Assembly (NCBI RefSeq): GCF_034093315.1
Contig: NZ_CP139300.1
Coordinates: 558,001 to 622,000, forward strand
DNA from: Prochlorococcus sp. MIT 1314
GTDB lineage: Bacteria > Cyanobacteriota > Cyanobacteriia > PCC-6307 > Cyanobiaceae
Length of the DNA stretch: 64,000 bases
Reading direction: 5' to 3'
Below, piece by piece: positions 45,067 through 53,925 of this stretch; positions within the stretch are counted from its first letter, which is position 1, and every line of letters begins with the position of its first letter. The translations under genes and the position numbers were made by a program. A model generated the notes under the pieces. That model did no database searches and was not told the origin of the DNA. It saw nothing but the letters and a program-made list of their open reading frames with translations.

Positions 45067-45151
45067 CGGAGAGGGTGGGATTCGAACCCACGAATAGTTC
45101 CCTATTAAACGATTTCGAGTCGTTCGCTTTCGACCTCTCAGCCACCTCTCC
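45067..45151 (-). tRNA. tRNA-Ser(CGA)
   Basis: The minus strand folds as a class II tRNA. The acceptor GGAGAGG pairs with CCTCTCC, with discriminator G and no encoded CCA. The D arm includes TGGCTGAGAGG, the anticodon loop CTCGAAA gives anticodon CGA, a long variable arm follows (TAGGGAACTA), and the T arm reads GTGGGTTCGAATCCCAC. It reads UCG serine codons. Its 3' side faces the repeat-rich accessory region. Confidence 0.95.
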
Positions 45152-45212
45152 CTATTTAAAGAATATCTTTAAATATATAAATTATTATTTTTTTGCTCAA
45201 GATGTAATTGTT

Positions 45213-46235
45213 TTAATCCCAACCAGCTTCTTTCATTAACCTTATAGCAAGAGAATTATTAATCCCTAGTTCTTCTATCGTAACTTTATCAGGAGTAAAG
45301 TCTCCAAAATTTCTGACTATCTCATTCTGATTTACTTCTTTTAGAGGATGCTCAAAAGTTGGTGCTGCTAAGCCTTTACTTCCTTCTGGGGATGCTAAAA
45401 ACTCAAGTAGTTTAACAGCTTCAGTTTGATTTGTTGCGTATTTAGCAATTCCGCCTGCACTTATATTCACATGTGCTGGATTAGGGGTAATAACGGATGT
45501 TTTTTTTGCATATAAGGCATCTCTTCTTCCGTTAACACCTGCAAGCATTCTTGCTACGTAATAATGATTCACAATCCCTACACCACACTTTTTCTTCGAA
45601 ACAGCTCTAATTATAGAAATATCCCCAGGGAAAAAGGGTTGAGAAACATTTGAAATCATTCCATTCAACCAAGATTTAGTTTGCATTTGACCTTTATTAA
45701 CTATTTGATTAGCGACTAAAGACTGATTATATGGACTTTTTCTATTTCTTAAGCAAACTTTGCCCTTTAAGGATGGGTCAGCAAGATCTGTATAGTCTTT
45801 AATTTTTTCAACATCTACAACTTTTGGATTAGCTACCATAACCCTAACTCTTCTAGTTAATGCATACCATTCCTTCCCAGGATCCTTCAATCCATCCGGA
45901 ACATCATTTTCTAAAGTTGATGATTGAATACTCTGAAGTAAACCTGCTTTTGCTGCATTAGTAATTCTTGCTGCGTCAACAAGCAGAATCAAATCTGCCT
46001 GAGAATTCTTACCTTCCCTTTTCAATCTCTCGATTAAAGAAATACCAGAAGCCTCAATTAATCGAACTTTAATCCCAGTTTCATCGGCAAATTTTTTATA
46101 AACACCTCTATCAGTGTTGTAGTGTCTGCCTGAATAAACTTTAACTTCCCTTTCTGTAGAATTTACTGGAGTTATAACATTAAAAAGAAAAGCACATGAC
46201 AAAGCTGAATAGAGTAATTTTTTAATTTTTTGCAC
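45213..46235 (-). CDS. futA: Ferric iron ABC transporter substrate-binding protein (FutA/IdiA)
   Basis: This 340-residue periplasmic protein has a signal peptide (residues 1-26) and the two-lobe fold of FutA/IdiA. The ligand tyrosines are in VYSGRHYNTDRG near residue 33 and IVNHYYVARML near residue 220. It captures Fe(III) for the FutBC permease; those genes are not in the window. It is divergent from a piuC-type gene across a 102-base spacer in which I see no clear Fur box. Confidence 0.94.
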   Translation of the reverse strand: MQKIKKLLYSALSCAFLFNVITPVNSTEREVKVYSGRHYNTDRGVYKKFADETGIKVRLIEASGISLIERLKREGKNSQADLILLVDAARITNAAKAGLLQSIQSSTLENDVPDGLKDPGKEWYALTRRVRVMVANPKVVDVEKIKDYTDLADPSLKGKVCLRNRKSPYNQSLVANQIVNKGQMQTKSWLNGMISNVSQPFFPGDISIIRAVSKKKCGVGIVNHYYVARMLAGVNGRRDALYAKKTSVITPNPAHVNISAGGIAKYATNQTEAVKLLEFLASPEGSKGLAAPTFEHPLKEVNQNEIVRNFGDFTPDKVTIEELGINNSLAIRLMKEAGWD

Positions 46236-46337
46236 TTTTACAAAATAGTATCTATGGTTACTTTATATCTATCTACATTACTAAGCCCCTAAAAGATATT
46301 TTCTATACCTTCTCTTGTATCATTTTTTATACATGAA

Positions 46338-47003
46338 ATGAATTATTTAACCAGCCAACTTCTCATTGAAGATGAAATTGAAATATTAATTAAAGACCTT
46401 AAAAAAGAATCTGCAGCTTGGGAGGATGGGAAAAAAACCGCTGGAAGTTATGCATCAAAAGTAAAGAATAATCTGCAACTAAATAGGGATTCAAAAACTT
46501 CAAAAAAATACTCTCAATTAATTCTTAAAAAAATCCTATCTAATCCATTAATAAAAAGTTTTGCTTTACCCAAAACCATTCATGGAATTATGTTTACTAA
46601 ATCCCTAAAGAATATGGAATATGGGAGACATATAGATAACCCATTTATGTCATCGGGCAGATCAGATTTGTCTTTTACAATTTTCTTAACAGATAAAAAT
46701 TCATATGGAGGAGGAGAACTAATTATTGAAGAGATGAATAATGAAAAAGAATTCAAATTAAAAGCTGGAGAGATAGTTATTTATCCTAGTTCTTACCTAC
46801 ATTCAGTAAAGAAAATCGAATACGGAGAAAGACTAGTATGTGTAGGTTGGATTGAAAGTTATGTAAAATCAATTGAAGAAAGAGAATATTTATTCGATCT
46901 TGATGCTGGTGCTAGAGGTTTACTAGCTAGAAATGGTAGATCTGATGAATTGGATTTAATTTTCAAGTCTTATTCCAATCTATTAAGATTACTTGGGAAC
47001 TAA
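46338..47003 (+). CDS. piuC: PKHD-type Fe(II)/2-oxoglutarate dioxygenase PiuC
   Basis: This 221-residue protein resembles PiuC/YbiX: MNYLTSQLLIEDEIEILI start, HxD site YGRHIDNPFM near residue 97, GGGELIIEE, and YPSSYLHSVKKI with the second His, plus a conserved RxxxxxW end region. PiuC is induced by iron starvation next to siderophore or iron uptake genes; its substrate is not established. Its position next to futA supports an iron role. Confidence 0.92.
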   Translation: MNYLTSQLLIEDEIEILIKDLKKESAAWEDGKKTAGSYASKVKNNLQLNRDSKTSKKYSQLILKKILSNPLIKSFALPKTIHGIMFTKSLKNMEYGRHIDNPFMSSGRSDLSFTIFLTDKNSYGGGELIIEEMNNEKEFKLKAGEIVIYPSSYLHSVKKIEYGERLVCVGWIESYVKSIEEREYLFDLDAGARGLLARNGRSDELDLIFKSYSNLLRLLGN

Positions 47004-47075
47004 AGAATCATTTTATACACCAAATAGAAAACCTGAAAAAAACCTTATAAAATAACGGAAGATAAATATCCAAAA

Positions 47076-47303
47076 ATGCCAAAAAAAAGCTCCATTGCAT
47101 TATTTATAGCTGCCACAAGTGCCCTAGCAATATCATCATCTGTCAATAGTGGAGAGAAAGCCATGGGTGGGCTTAAAGAATGGAATACAGATATGGACGT
47201 TGATGCAGATTTTGTCTTAGATGCTCAAGCCCAAAAACTTGCCGATGAAGCTGCTAAATCAAGTGCTTGCATCCCCATAGGAGAGGGCGAGAATTGCTGG
47301 TAA
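47076..47303 (+). CDS. Small secreted hypothetical protein
   Basis: This 75-residue protein has a signal peptide (KKSSIALFIAATSALAISSS) and a mature part of about 49 acidic residues ending CIPIGEGENCW, where two cysteines could form a disulfide. It has been seen only as a hypothetical in picocyanobacteria as far as I know. Placed downstream of piuC and before a terminator, it may be part of the iron-starvation transcript. Confidence 0.65.
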   Translation: MPKKSSIALFIAATSALAISSSVNSGEKAMGGLKEWNTDMDVDADFVLDAQAQKLADEAAKSSACIPIGEGENCW

Positions 47304-47350
47304 TTTTAAATTACTATATGATTTAATAAGTATTTTTTGAAATGTAATCA

Positions 47351-47379
47351 AAAAAAAACGCCCGATTAAGGGCGTTTTT
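47351..47379. terminator. Bidirectional terminator
   Basis: The AACGCCC stem pairs with GGGCGTT around a six-base loop, with A before and T after. It serves the small secreted protein gene and the convergent porin gene. Confidence 0.88.
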
Positions 47380-47398
47380 AGTATCTCCAAAGAGAAAG

Positions 47399-48694
47399 TT
47401 AGAATTTGAAAGTTGTATTCACAACATATCCAAACATATCAGCTTCAACGTCGGAAGAAGCTTCATTATAAGAACCTCCGAAAATTGTAGGAGTTACAGT
47501 TACTGAATCGTTAACTTTGTATTCGTAATAAACCTCATACAAGAATGGATCTACAGGATCATCCTCATGTTTTTGAGGCTGACCAATAGCCATACCAATT
47601 CTGTCATCAGCATTAAAAATATCTTGCCAGTTAAGACCAACAAAATATGCAGTTGTATTGGAATTACCAGTAGCATCAGTCTCAGAAGTATCATAACCAA
47701 CTGAAATTGAAGGAGTAGCTGTTCCAGTTTCCGCTGGTCTCCACCAAGCTCTCAAACCTATGTTTGTACTGCTTCCATCACCTGGTCTTGCTGCACCATC
47801 GTCAGATGTGAAGTAAGAAGTATCTGCCCAGCCGTTATACTTTTGGTTAAGAATAGCTGAAACTGAATATCTTGATTTAGTGTACCCAACTTGAGTAGCC
47901 CAACTTGTTCCACCTTCATCAGTAAGTAATCCTGTAGAATTACCAGATTTAGTTGTAAAGTTTGAACTTACAGCAAAACCGTTATCAGCTTTGTATGCCC
48001 ATCCTGCTCCAGGGCTTGTGCTAGCACCATATGCAGCTGCGTTACCCCCAAGAGTAAAAGCCTTCAAAACAGGCTTATAGATTGAAGGAGTTGTTGCGTG
48101 CATGTAGTAGTTTTCAATCTTTGGACCAACCCAAACTGTATTACGTTCGCCAACTGGTGTTGAATACCAAATCTTATCAACCTTTAAAACGTCAGCATTA
48201 CTGTTACCTGCACTTAGATAAGTATTTTCCTCACCTTTTAATACAGATCCACCACTATGGTTACCTGACTTAATTCTCACATAAAGGTTATCATCACCAG
48301 AAAAACTTGTATTCAAGTTCATGGTGTAGGTATACATTGCTTGAATCTTGCCGTACAAATCATCAGTGTCATCATCAGTTGTGCCACTGTCATCTGTATC
48401 AAACATACCTACTGTAAAAACAGCCTTACCATCAAGAGTTGTAGTGTCAGAGAAACTGCCTGCTGCAAAATCATTCTGCTGAGCTTCTAGACCATCTACG
48501 CGTCCTTTGAGTGTTGCAAGTTCTTCACTAAACTCGTTAGTGAATGTTTTATTATCAAATCTTTGAGACTTAGAATCGCTACGACCGTAACTATTCATAC
48601 CCTCAAGATTCATTGTTTCGGAAGCTTGTGCAGCTATTGGAGAAAACAGACCAACTGCTGTACTAGCAACCAACAATTGTTGGAAGAGTTTCAT
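47399..48694 (-). CDS. Outer-membrane porin
   Basis: This 431-residue protein has a signal peptide (MKLFQQLLVASTAVGLFSPIAAQA), a short remnant of the cyanobacterial porin N-terminal region with a coiled coil (FSEELATLKGRVDGLEAQ), and a long Gly/Thr/Asp-rich beta-barrel ending FGYVVNTTFKF with the terminal Phe needed for assembly. It lacks the full SLH domain of typical cyanobacterial porins. It likely forms a general or inorganic-solute channel. Its leader contains nested inverted repeats (48702-48748). Confidence 0.85.
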   Translation of the reverse strand: MKLFQQLLVASTAVGLFSPIAAQASETMNLEGMNSYGRSDSKSQRFDNKTFTNEFSEELATLKGRVDGLEAQQNDFAAGSFSDTTTLDGKAVFTVGMFDTDDSGTTDDDTDDLYGKIQAMYTYTMNLNTSFSGDDNLYVRIKSGNHSGGSVLKGEENTYLSAGNSNADVLKVDKIWYSTPVGERNTVWVGPKIENYYMHATTPSIYKPVLKAFTLGGNAAAYGASTSPGAGWAYKADNGFAVSSNFTTKSGNSTGLLTDEGGTSWATQVGYTKSRYSVSAILNQKYNGWADTSYFTSDDGAARPGDGSSTNIGLRAWWRPAETGTATPSISVGYDTSETDATGNSNTTAYFVGLNWQDIFNADDRIGMAIGQPQKHEDDPVDPFLYEVYYEYKVNDSVTVTPTIFGGSYNEASSDVEADMFGYVVNTTFKF

Positions 48695-48701
48695 TTTACC
48701 T

Positions 48702-48748
48702 CACACGAAAATAACCCATAAGAATGGGTAACTATACTGTATCGTGTG
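48702..48748 (-). promoter_or_regulatory. Nested inverted repeats in the porin leader
   Basis: An outer pair CACACGA / TCGTGTG (48702-48708 and 48742-48748) encloses an inner pair ACCCAT / ATGGGT (48714-48719 and 48724-48729). On the minus strand the outer arm ends just before the AGG Shine-Dalgarno of the porin (GTGTGAGGTAAAATG). The structure could control translation or be a protein site. Confidence 0.5.
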
Positions 48749-48811
48749 TAACCAAAGAGGACAGAAAAATTAGATATACAGCCGTGTATCTTTTGATACA
48801 TTCTTGAATAA

Positions 48812-49702
48812 TTAAGAGGAGCCAAGAAGATTCCTATTTTTAACTAACGGATATTCCAATAATTCTCTTTCTTCAATCCAAGAAAATGCTACTTCTCTAG
48901 CTAGTTTTCTAATCTTTTCAATATACTGCGCGCGATCTGTTACTGATATTACTCCTCTTGCATCAAGCAAATTAAAAGAGTGACTGCATTTAAGTACAAA
49001 ATCAAGTGCAGGGTAAGTAAGTTTCTTCTCAATTAAAGAACTTGCTTCATTCTGATAGATTTCAAATAATTTTATTATGTTTTCAGGATTAGATTCACTA
49101 AAGTTATAAGCACATTGACTCTTTTCAAATTGAAGCCAAATATCACTGTATCTTAAATCTTCGTTCCAATTTAGATCCCAAATACTTTCCTTATCCTGCA
49201 AAAACATTGAAATCCTCTCTAAACCATAAGTTATTTCAATTGGAATTGGGTTGCAATCCAAGCCACCACATTGTTGAAAATATGTGAACTGTGTAACTTC
49301 CATTCCATCCAGCCAAACCTCCCAACCAACTCCCCAGGCTCCTAAAGTAGGAGATTCCCAGTTATCTTCTACAAATCTTATGTCATGACTTTTAGGATTA
49401 ATTCCTAATTTTTCTAAAGAAGCTAAATATTTTTCCTGTATTCCCTCTGGTGAAGGTTTTTTTATTACCTGATATTGAAAGTAATGTTGTGCCCTATTTG
49501 GATTATCACCAAACCTTCCATCTGTAGGCCTTCTACATGGCTCTGCATATGCGACACTCCATGGTTCTGGTCCGATTGCCCTTAAAAAAGTATGCGGATT
49601 CATTGTCCCGGCACCCTTTTCAGTATCATATGGTTGCATTATTAGGCATCCTTCTTCAGACCAAAATTTATTTAAGTTTTGAATTATATCCTGAAAAAAC
49701 AT
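48812..49702 (-). CDS. glyQ: Glycyl-tRNA synthetase alpha subunit
   Basis: This 296-residue class II synthetase subunit carries the family signatures [39 protein letters not shown] and [20 protein letters not shown]. With GlyS it charges tRNA-Gly. The glyS gene is not adjacent. The 223-base spacer upstream contains nothing recognisable. Confidence 0.97.
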   Translation of the reverse strand: MFFQDIIQNLNKFWSEEGCLIMQPYDTEKGAGTMNPHTFLRAIGPEPWSVAYAEPCRRPTDGRFGDNPNRAQHYFQYQVIKKPSPEGIQEKYLASLEKLGINPKSHDIRFVEDNWESPTLGAWGVGWEVWLDGMEVTQFTYFQQCGGLDCNPIPIEITYGLERISMFLQDKESIWDLNWNEDLRYSDIWLQFEKSQCAYNFSESNPENIIKLFEIYQNEASSLIEKKLTYPALDFVLKCSHSFNLLDARGVISVTDRAQYIEKIRKLAREVAFSWIEERELLEYPLVKNRNLLGSS

Positions 49703-49925
49703 CTATTTAAAAATTTTAGAAATTTTGAATAATTCCATACAACATAATAACAAAGCCTATTTAAAATAAGAATAAAAATTTTTAATTTTTTTCAATTAAC
49801 ATTAATAATAATCATCCCAATTAGACAAAAAAATTAATTATCCAATCTAGTCTATGAAATAATTCTCCAGCTAAAAATTTATCGGGATTAAATATTATTG
49901 ATTTAATCATTAATAAAGAGTTTAA

Positions 49926-50312
49926 TTAATCAAAAAAATCTAGTGGCAATGGTCCAAAAGTACTGGATTCTTTAGAGTCTTCATCATACTGACAAGTTAA
50001 TAAAATTCCTTCTCCAAGACCTTTTTCGGATCTAATAAAAACGTTTCCAGTTTTTTGATTGCCTTTTAAAAAAACACTTCCAACAGCATGAAGGGCTTCT
50101 AAATCCTTAAATTTAATTGAAGAATATTTTTTAGAAATTGATTGTAATGCCGAGATCGCATCAACATCGGAAGGAGCCATTATTCCTATTGTTATCCAGT
50201 CGGCATTATTAATACTTATCTCAAGCTCTTCTAATAATTTTTTTATTTGTACTTTACTTAAATGAGGAGCTGATCTAAGAGTGTTTAAATCAAATAAATT
50301 CTCTATTTCCAC
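49926..50312 (-). CDS. DUF1824 family protein
   Basis: This 128-residue soluble protein has the DUF1824 pattern (NNADWITIGIMAPSDVDAISA near the middle, and VFLKGNQKTGNVFIRSEKGL with GEGILLTCQ). The family is restricted mostly to cyanobacteria; structures exist but the function is unknown. It follows the MIF-like gene on the same strand at 27 bases, so the two may be cotranscribed. Confidence 0.85.
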   Translation of the reverse strand: MEIENLFDLNTLRSAPHLSKVQIKKLLEELEISINNADWITIGIMAPSDVDAISALQSISKKYSSIKFKDLEALHAVGSVFLKGNQKTGNVFIRSEKGLGEGILLTCQYDEDSKESSTFGPLPLDFFD

Positions 50313-50339
50313 TTAATTAATTCAACGGGAGGTTAACTG

Positions 50340-50672
50340 TTATCCAAATGTTCTACCATTCCATGCCCACATTGAGGCGGGTACATCCGCAAAAGAAATA
50401 TAAATCTTATCTAATGGGATACCCATTTTCTCATATATAAAATTACTTAATGCCATTGCCATCTCAGAAGGATTTAAGGAACCTATTGACTTAATTTCCA
50501 AAAAGCAACAAGGATTTTCATCCTCAAAATATATTTCAGATTCATCATCCAACTTAGCCATTACAAATCTTTTTGATTTTTTAGTTAAAGATGAAATTAA
50601 GATTGAAATTTCTTCAAGTAATTTTTTCTTATCTTCTACTTTTACTGAAGTTACAACATTAATGTAAGGCAT
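50340..50672 (-). CDS. MIF/phenylpyruvate tautomerase-related protein
   Basis: This 110-residue protein of the tautomerase superfamily has the N-terminal catalytic Pro after Met (MPYINVVTSV) and the FADVPASMWAWNGRTFG end matching MIF family. The trimer would have keto-enol tautomerase activity; its natural substrate is unknown. A small basic gene precedes it on the same strand with two bases between. Confidence 0.88.
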   Translation of the reverse strand: MPYINVVTSVKVEDKKKLLEEISILISSLTKKSKRFVMAKLDDESEIYFEDENPCCFLEIKSIGSLNPSEMAMALSNFIYEKMGIPLDKIYISFADVPASMWAWNGRTFG

Positions 50673-50674
50673 AT

Positions 50675-50845
50675 TTATGAAGCCAGATAATTTTTCTGGT
50701 AATCACTTTGGCTGTTGACAATTTTATTTTTTAAAACTCTTTTTGATGATAGATATGCCATATCATATGAACTTATTCCATTTTTATAGGGATTAAAAAG
50801 AGCATTTTTAGACCTGCTTTTTTTACTCCTTTTAAATCCAATCAT
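50675..50845 (-). CDS. Small basic protein upstream of MIF-like gene
   Basis: This 56-residue protein (MIGFKRSKKSRSKNALFNPY...) is rich in Lys, Ser and Asn. It has a clear ATG and stops two bases before the MIF-like start, so it heads a three-gene transcript with the MIF-like and DUF1824 genes. No family is recognised. Its basic composition would suit binding nucleic acid, but that is inference. Confidence 0.55.
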   Translation of the reverse strand: MIGFKRSKKSRSKNALFNPYKNGISSYDMAYLSSKRVLKNKIVNSQSDYQKNYLAS

Positions 50846-50995
50846 TGTTAATTAAATTATTAATTAATAATTTAACTTTTTTTTTATTGATGTCTAGTTT
50901 TTTTCAGAATTTTTAATCAATTAAAACTAAAATATATTTATAAAACACAATATTAATTCTTATTTATTAAATTTAGTATGTAATTAACTGAAATT

Positions 50996-51634
50996 TTGGA
51001 AGTTTTAAATAATTATCAGAGAAAAAAACCTGATGAGAGTAATGATGAAGAATTCTATTCTGCTCCAAAATTTGTCTATCATTTAGATGCAAACTTCAGG
51101 CAATATCTATCAAGTATTTATGAAAATGAAATTGAAGAGTATTCAAATGTCCTTGACTTAATGTCCAGTTGGGATAGTTATTTACCAAAAGGGAAAAAAT
51201 ATAAAAAAGTTATTGGGCATGGACTAAACAAACAAGAACTTGAAAAGAATAAGATACTTGATTCTTATTGGATACAAAATTTCAATTTAAATCAAGAAAT
51301 TCCTCTAGATAATGAAAGCATTGATTATTGTTTATTGGTAGCAGCATGGCAATACTTACAATATCCAGAGAATTTAACCAAAGAAATCGCAAGAATCTTG
51401 AGTAGTCAGGGCAAAATTATAATTGCTTTTTCAAATAGAGCATTTTGGCATAAGGCTCCTACTATATGGACTTCATCTACTGAAGAAGAGAGAGTCAAAT
51501 ATGTAAGAAAAGTATTAATTTCAAACGGATTTAATGAGCCAAAAATTATAAAAAAATTTAATGAACCTCCTCTTAAGATCTTTAATTTCTTAAATAAAGA
51601 CCCGTTTTATTGTTTAATTGCAACTAAAGAGTAA
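50996..51634 (+). CDS. SAM-dependent methyltransferase-like protein
   Basis: This 212-residue protein resembles the methyltransferase type-11 fold, but motif I is altered (VLDLMSSWDSYLPKGKKYKK in place of DxGxGxG). Later motifs are recognisable: SIDYCLLVAAWQYLQYPE and ARILSSQGKIIIAFSNRAFW. Cyanobacterial proteins with LMSSWVSHLP-like motifs belong here; activity is unproven. The start is a TTG at 50996. Confidence 0.78.
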   Translation: MEVLNNYQRKKPDESNDEEFYSAPKFVYHLDANFRQYLSSIYENEIEEYSNVLDLMSSWDSYLPKGKKYKKVIGHGLNKQELEKNKILDSYWIQNFNLNQEIPLDNESIDYCLLVAAWQYLQYPENLTKEIARILSSQGKIIIAFSNRAFWHKAPTIWTSSTEEERVKYVRKVLISNGFNEPKIIKKFNEPPLKIFNFLNKDPFYCLIATKE

Positions 51635-51740
51635 ATAATTCCCATATCAAATATGAAACAAATTTAAAAAAAATGAAAATTATATCTCATAGCCATACTT
51701 TAAAATTCTTACTAATATTGGATAGTTAAAATAAATAATT

Positions 51741-51986
51741 ATGGGTTCTAAAAGAGAAAAATATCCCGAAAAATGCCCTTGGGATCTTGGTCCTAATCAA
51801 AATTTAGCCAATGAAGAAAACTGGACTTTAAGATTAGGAGAAGCCAACGTATGTTTTAGTAAAAATAAACTAGATAATAATTATTTTCATGTAATCAGTA
51901 ATGAAAATGAAGAACAGATATTAGCTTTTAGAGCAAGACTCCTTTATCAAAAACTATTGGACAAAGGATTTAGATTGGTTGAATAA
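51741..51986 (+). CDS. Small hypothetical protein
   Basis: This 81-residue soluble protein (MGSKREKYPEKCPWDLGPNQ...) has two cysteines and a helical C-terminal half (QILAFRARLLYQKLLDKGFRLVE). It has the feel of a conserved picocyanobacterial small protein, but I cannot name a family. It converges with the DUF3386 gene, four bases apart. Confidence 0.6.
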   Translation: MGSKREKYPEKCPWDLGPNQNLANEENWTLRLGEANVCFSKNKLDNNYFHVISNENEEQILAFRARLLYQKLLDKGFRLVE

Positions 51987-51990
51987 AAAC

Positions 51991-52644
51991 TTAATCTAAT
52001 AAACATAGATCCTTGAAAACAAACTTTTGTATTTCTTCTTCTTGATTTTGATTTAAATATTTTATTGTTCTCGAATTTAAAATCCAATAATTCTCTTCAC
52101 TTATTTTTATAAAGTCATCCTCATATTCCAATTTTTGTGAGTTTGCCTTAAGAGTATTCAGATCAATTTGTTGACTACTGTATTTTTTACTTAAAACCCC
52201 GATTCCTGTATCTAAAAATTCGTCAACAAAGATTTCAATTATATTCCCATGAATTTTTCTATAAACCATATTAATACATTTATCCTTAACCCTATACTTA
52301 TCTCCATCATTTTTCCCTGAAACTTTCATTTCTATTCCACTTTCAGAACTTTTAACTAAATTAAAATTATTCTCTGAATGCACAGATTGAAATTGTCTCT
52401 TTACTCTATGTATACATACTTCAAATAATTGTGAGGAAATACTTTTAACAATCTTGTCATCATCTATTTCCTGAATGTTAGGTTTAAAGTCTTTACCTAA
52501 TACGAATTTACCTTCATGAATAATATTATTAATTGAAAAAATACATTTACCCTGATAACCATGAAATTCATTCTTCCAGGTATACCTATTTTCATAGGCT
52601 TTTCGAAAAATCTCCTTACAATTAATTTCTTTTGGATTCTCCAT
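51991..52644 (-). CDS. DUF3386 family protein
   Basis: This 217-residue soluble protein has the family opening EIFRKAYENRYTWKNEFHGY (AYENRYTW pattern). The remainder forms many strands, including KCINMVYRKIHGNIIEIFVDE. The family is cyanobacterial and plant-plastid, with unknown function. It lies downstream of the pcb terminator on the same strand. Confidence 0.75.
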   Translation of the reverse strand: MENPKEINCKEIFRKAYENRYTWKNEFHGYQGKCIFSINNIIHEGKFVLGKDFKPNIQEIDDDKIVKSISSQLFEVCIHRVKRQFQSVHSENNFNLVKSSESGIEMKVSGKNDGDKYRVKDKCINMVYRKIHGNIIEIFVDEFLDTGIGVLSKKYSSQQIDLNTLKANSQKLEYEDDFIKISEENYWILNSRTIKYLNQNQEEEIQKFVFKDLCLLD

Positions 52645-52681
52645 TAATTCTTAAACTCATAAAAATAATTCTACAAAAAAA

Positions 52682-52713
52682 ATCCTCTCTAGTTTAAAGA
52701 GAGGATATTTTTT
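52682..52713. terminator. Terminator after pcb
   Basis: A nine-base stem ATCCTCTCT / AGAGAGGAT encloses a seven-base loop. A runs lie to the left and T runs to the right, so it may act in both directions; on the minus strand it ends the pcb transcript. Confidence 0.85.
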
Positions 52714-52723
52714 TTAAATTTAA

Positions 52724-53782
52724 CTATTTTTGTGTAATTTTTGCGTCTTCCATATTGTCAAACGCTTGACCAATTTTCTTGAAGTCAAATCCCATAGCTC
52801 TTAGAGCATGCCATAAATGACCTTGTAAGAAAAAGAATCCCAAATAAAAATGAGCATTTGCAAGCCAAGCTCTTGAACTATATACACCAGAACCTAAATC
52901 AACTGTATCAGTAAAATAAGGAGCGAATTCAAATTGAAGTTTTAAAGGTTCTCCATAAAGATCAACTGGGTAAATTGTTGTATTAGAAGCGCACCAGAAT
53001 GCAGCTACAAAAGCCATATAGGAAACGCCTACTACTGAGTAAGACAAAATAGCCTCAGCTCCAAGTAAACCTTTACCTTTGAATTCCGTATATTCTCCAA
53101 CTTGCTTAGTAAAAATGTGGAAAATTCCGCCAATAATTTCTAAAAAGGCTAGAAATGCATGACCTCCTAAAACATCTTCTAAACTATCTATTTTTAGAAA
53201 ATCAAATTGATGATTCCATATTTCTGACAAATTCAAATCATATTCAACTTGTCTTACTGCTCCGAGAGCTGGGTCATAGATCCCATGCCATTTAGCCCAT
53301 TCTACGAACCAAATAGCTCCTATACCTAAAAAGATTAGATGATGACCAAGAATAAAAGTTAATTTATCTGGATCATCCCATTCAAAATCAAATTTTCTTG
53401 GCTTACTGGTTTCAGGATAATCCGCAAGATCCCCAGCAAATTTATTGGAATGTAATAATCCACCAGCACCTAATACAGCAGAGAAGATTAGATGCAATGT
53501 GCAAATTACAGTAATTCCGTATGTTTCGGTAATAACTCCATTTTCAATACCGCCGATCCCAAGACCTGCGAGGTGAGGTAAACAAATTAGATTTTGTGAA
53601 CCCATTGGAATACTGGCATCGTAACGAGCTAACTCAAATAATCCAAAAGCACCTGCCCAGAACATCATAAGTCCTGCATGAGCAGCGTGAGAAGCTATGA
53701 ATTTACCTGAACGGCCAACAACACCAGAATTCCCTGCGTACCAGTCATAGGTGACATCAGATTTTCCGTAAGTTTGTAACAC
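52724..53782 (-). CDS. pcb: Chlorophyll-binding antenna protein, Pcb/IsiA family
   Basis: This 352-residue protein has six helices like CP43 without the large lumenal loop E. Chlorophyll-ligand histidines stand in SHAAHAGLMMFWAGA, LICLPHLAGLG, LHLIFSAVLGA, LGHHLIFLGIG, GGHAFLAFLEIIGGIFHIF and AHFYLGFFFLQGHLWHALRA. Pcb is the main divinyl-chlorophyll a/b antenna of Prochlorococcus; iron-stress forms surround photosystem I. It lies 143 bases downstream of isiB, the mirror of isiA-isiB operons, which raises an iron-stress role. Confidence 0.95.
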   Translation of the reverse strand: MLQTYGKSDVTYDWYAGNSGVVGRSGKFIASHAAHAGLMMFWAGAFGLFELARYDASIPMGSQNLICLPHLAGLGIGGIENGVITETYGITVICTLHLIFSAVLGAGGLLHSNKFAGDLADYPETSKPRKFDFEWDDPDKLTFILGHHLIFLGIGAIWFVEWAKWHGIYDPALGAVRQVEYDLNLSEIWNHQFDFLKIDSLEDVLGGHAFLAFLEIIGGIFHIFTKQVGEYTEFKGKGLLGAEAILSYSVVGVSYMAFVAAFWCASNTTIYPVDLYGEPLKLQFEFAPYFTDTVDLGSGVYSSRAWLANAHFYLGFFFLQGHLWHALRAMGFDFKKIGQAFDNMEDAKITQK

Positions 53783-53925
53783 TTGTTTTAAATAAACTGC
53801 AAGTTGAGCATATTGCTAATCAGTAATGTTTTTTACATGTTCTTTACAGATTTAATTACTTATGTAAAAAAAACATATTTTGAAAGAACAAATGTTACAA
53901 AGAAGAAAGTAATATCTTTGAAAGA

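Noticed and set aside
46236-46337. Fur box between futA and piuC
   Set aside because: No stretch comes close to the GATAATGATAATCATTATC-type palindrome; only AT-rich promoter-like DNA is seen.
53840-53870. HLR1-like TTTACATGTTCTTTACAG between isiB and pcb
   Set aside because: The half-site spacing is 11 rather than 10 and it points away from pcb, so I do not call it.
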